Assembly: GCF_947631165.1 (NCBI RefSeq)
Contig: NZ_CANRKH010000021.1
Span: forward strand, 1-49,374
Direction: 5' to 3'
Origin: an uncultured Dysosmobacter sp.
GTDB lineage: Bacteria > Bacillota > Clostridia > Oscillospirales > Oscillospiraceae
Length of the DNA: 49,374 bases
Below the pieces are notes generated by a model. It ran no database searches and was not told the origin of the DNA. It saw only the letters and a list, made by a program, of their open reading frames with translations. How positions within the stretch are numbered: position 1 is the first letter of the stretch; each line of letters begins with the position of its first letter. The position numbers were made by a program, and so were the translations under genes. Shown here one piece after another: positions 48,237-49,374 of this stretch.

Positions 48237-49374
48237 TCAGAAGATGCCCTGGGCCATCATGGCGTCGGCGACCCGCTGGAAGCCGGCGATATTGGCGCCC
48301 GCCACCAGATTGTAGCCAAGACCGTACTTTTCAGCGGCCTCCACGCTCATGGTGTAAATGGTGTTCATGATCTGGTGGAGCTGCTTATCCACCTCTTCCT
48401 CGGTCCACACCAGCCGCTCGCTGTTCTGGGCCATCTCCAGAGCGGAGGTGGCTACGCCGCCGGCGTTGACCGCCTTGCTGGGCGCCACGATCATGCCGGG
48501 CTGGTCCATCAGGAACTTCAGCGCATCGTTGGTGGTGGGCATGTTGGCCACCTCGATGTAATACTTCACGCCGTTGGCGGCGATCTGCTTGGCCTGCTCC
48601 ATATGTACGTCGTTCTGCATGGCGGAGGGCATCACCACGTCTACCTTCACACCCCAGGGCTTCTCGCCAGGATGGAACTCCACGCCGAACTTGTCCGCGT
48701 AATCCTTCACCTTGTTCCGGCCGGAGGCCCGCATCTCCACCAGATAGTCGATCTTCTCGTCGGTGGTAACGCCGTCGGGATCGTAGATGTAGCCGTCGGG
48801 GCCGGACAGGGTGACCACCTTGGCGCCCAGCTGGGCAGCCTTCTTGCAGATGCCCCAGGTCACATTGCCGAAGCCGGCGCAGCCGATGGTCTTGCCCTCG
48901 ATGCTCTCGCCCTCGTGCTTCAGCACGTTCTCCAGATAATACACCGCACCAAAGCCGGTGGCCTCGGGACGGATCAGGGAGCCGCCGTAGGAGAAGCCCT
49001 TGCCGGTGAGAACGCCGTTTTCAAACGCGCCCTTCAGGCGGCGGTACTCGCCGTACAGATAGCCGATCTCCCGGGCACCCACGCCCATGTCGCCGGCAGG
49101 CACGTCTACATCCGGCCCGATGTAGCGGTACAGCGCCTGCATGAAACTCTGGCAGAAGCGCATGATCTCGGAATCAGACTTGCCGGCGGGATCAAAGTCG
49201 CTGCCGCCCTTGCCGCCGCCGATGGGCAGGCCGGTGAGGCTGTTTTTGAAGATCTGCTCAAAGCCCAAAAACTTGATGATGCCCTCGTAGACGTTGGGCT
49301 GGAAGCGCAGGCCGCCCTTATAGGGGCCGATGGCACCGTTGAACTGGCAGCGCCAGCCGGTGTTGGTGTGCCAG
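48237..49374 (-). CDS. gdhA: NADP-type glutamate dehydrogenase, 5' end outside the window
   Basis: 379 codons are visible and the start lies beyond 49374; family length is about 445-450, so roughly 65-70 residues are missing. It aminates 2-oxoglutarate to glutamate using NAD(P)H. Visible marks: substrate-site PYKGGLRFQPNV near the edge, KFLGFEQIFKNSLTGLPIGGGKGGSDFDP with the catalytic Lys, DVDVPAGDMGVGAREIGYLYGEYRR and the coenzyme domain IEGKTIGCAGFGNVTWGICKKAAQLGAKVVTLSG. The class I hexameric type is clear; NADP preference is inferred from type only. A terminator follows the stop, so it ends its unit. Confidence 0.94.
   Translation of the reverse strand, partial: WHTNTGWRCQFNGAIGPYKGGLRFQPNVYEGIIKFLGFEQIFKNSLTGLPIGGGKGGSDFDPAGKSDSEIMRFCQSFMQALYRYIGPDVDVPAGDMGVGAREIGYLYGEYRRLKGAFENGVLTGKGFSYGGSLIRPEATGFGAVYYLENVLKHEGESIEGKTIGCAGFGNVTWGICKKAAQLGAKVVTLSGPDGYIYDPDGVTTDEKIDYLVEMRASGRNKVKDYADKFGVEFHPGEKPWGVKVDVVMPSAMQNDVHMEQAKQIAANGVKYYIEVANMPTTNDALKFLMDQPGMIVAPSKAVNAGGVATSALEMAQNSERLVWTEEEVDKQLHQIMNTIYTMSVEAAEKYGLGYNLVAGANIAGFQRVADAMMAQGIF

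Overview
The window looks like chromosomal DNA of a high-GC, spore-forming member of the Clostridia, most likely Oscillospiraceae (Flavonifractor/Lawsonibacter/Oscillibacter-like). The reasons are a GC-rich coding style with AGGAGG-type ribosome sites, sigma-A type promoters, a spoIIE gene, a tex gene, ETF and rubredoxin genes, TRAP transport and NADP-type glutamate dehydrogenase. Genus-level placement is inference. No rRNA, tRNA, CRISPR array, prophage or intact insertion sequence was seen.

Layout. 1-9.7 kb: 3' end of etfA, a small XRE regulator, a zinc-ribbon microprotein, trmO, a repeat-rich lipoprotein, HPr and uvrC. Then a TetR regulator divergent from two tandem paralogous microproteins, a small membrane protein translationally coupled to an LTA-synthase-like enzyme, and an XRE membrane regulator. 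9.8-18.5 kb, mostly minus strand: two CobW-type metal GTPases (one with a very long His-rich insert), a glycerophosphodiesterase, an AGCS symporter, a plus-strand Ntn-type amidase, purB and purA. 18.8-24.1 kb, plus strand: DUF1846 protein, GAPDH, Tex. 24.1-26.6 kb, minus: dus, ECF sigma and anti-sigma with 4-base overlaps. 26.8-29.7 kb, plus: TfoX-C protein, spoIIE and a small spoIIE-linked membrane protein. 30.0-32.2 kb, minus: a second ECF sigma/anti-sigma operon with two membrane proteins. 32.5-38.9 kb: queT behind a long structured leader, rubredoxin, a pyruvyltransferase/F420-hydrogenase-beta fusion, dCMP deaminase, XdhC-family protein and a LysR regulator. 39.1-47.9 kb, plus: split chromate-type transporter pair, an unknown protein, then a visibly less GC-rich block with an M20 amidohydrolase, an AraC regulator and a complete TRAP transporter, followed by a metallophosphoesterase. 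The window ends inside gdhA (minus).

The most unusual content is between the genes. One dispersed element (called R1 here) occurs five times, in both orientations. It is a row of hairpins whose stem sequences differ between copies while the pairing is kept, arranged around a short conserved unpaired linker (TWTGGAY). A second element (R2) occurs twice, about 155 bp long, with terminal inverted repeats that differ between copies but still pair. A third small inverted-repeat element (R3) has solitary end motifs placed just upstream of ribosome sites. Other points worth following are the queT leader (two loops complementary to each other, and two mutually exclusive structures around the ribosome site), a pair of CsoR-like GC palindromes plus a TTGACA box inside a reading frame, and the twin Cys-containing microproteins beside the TetR gene.

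How the genes fit together: purB/purA serve AMP synthesis. The two sigma/anti-sigma pairs are envelope-type regulatory switches. The M20 hydrolase, AraC regulator and TRAP genes form a plausible uptake-and-hydrolysis unit for an acylated or carboxylated compound. The CobW pair is a plausible metal-trafficking unit.
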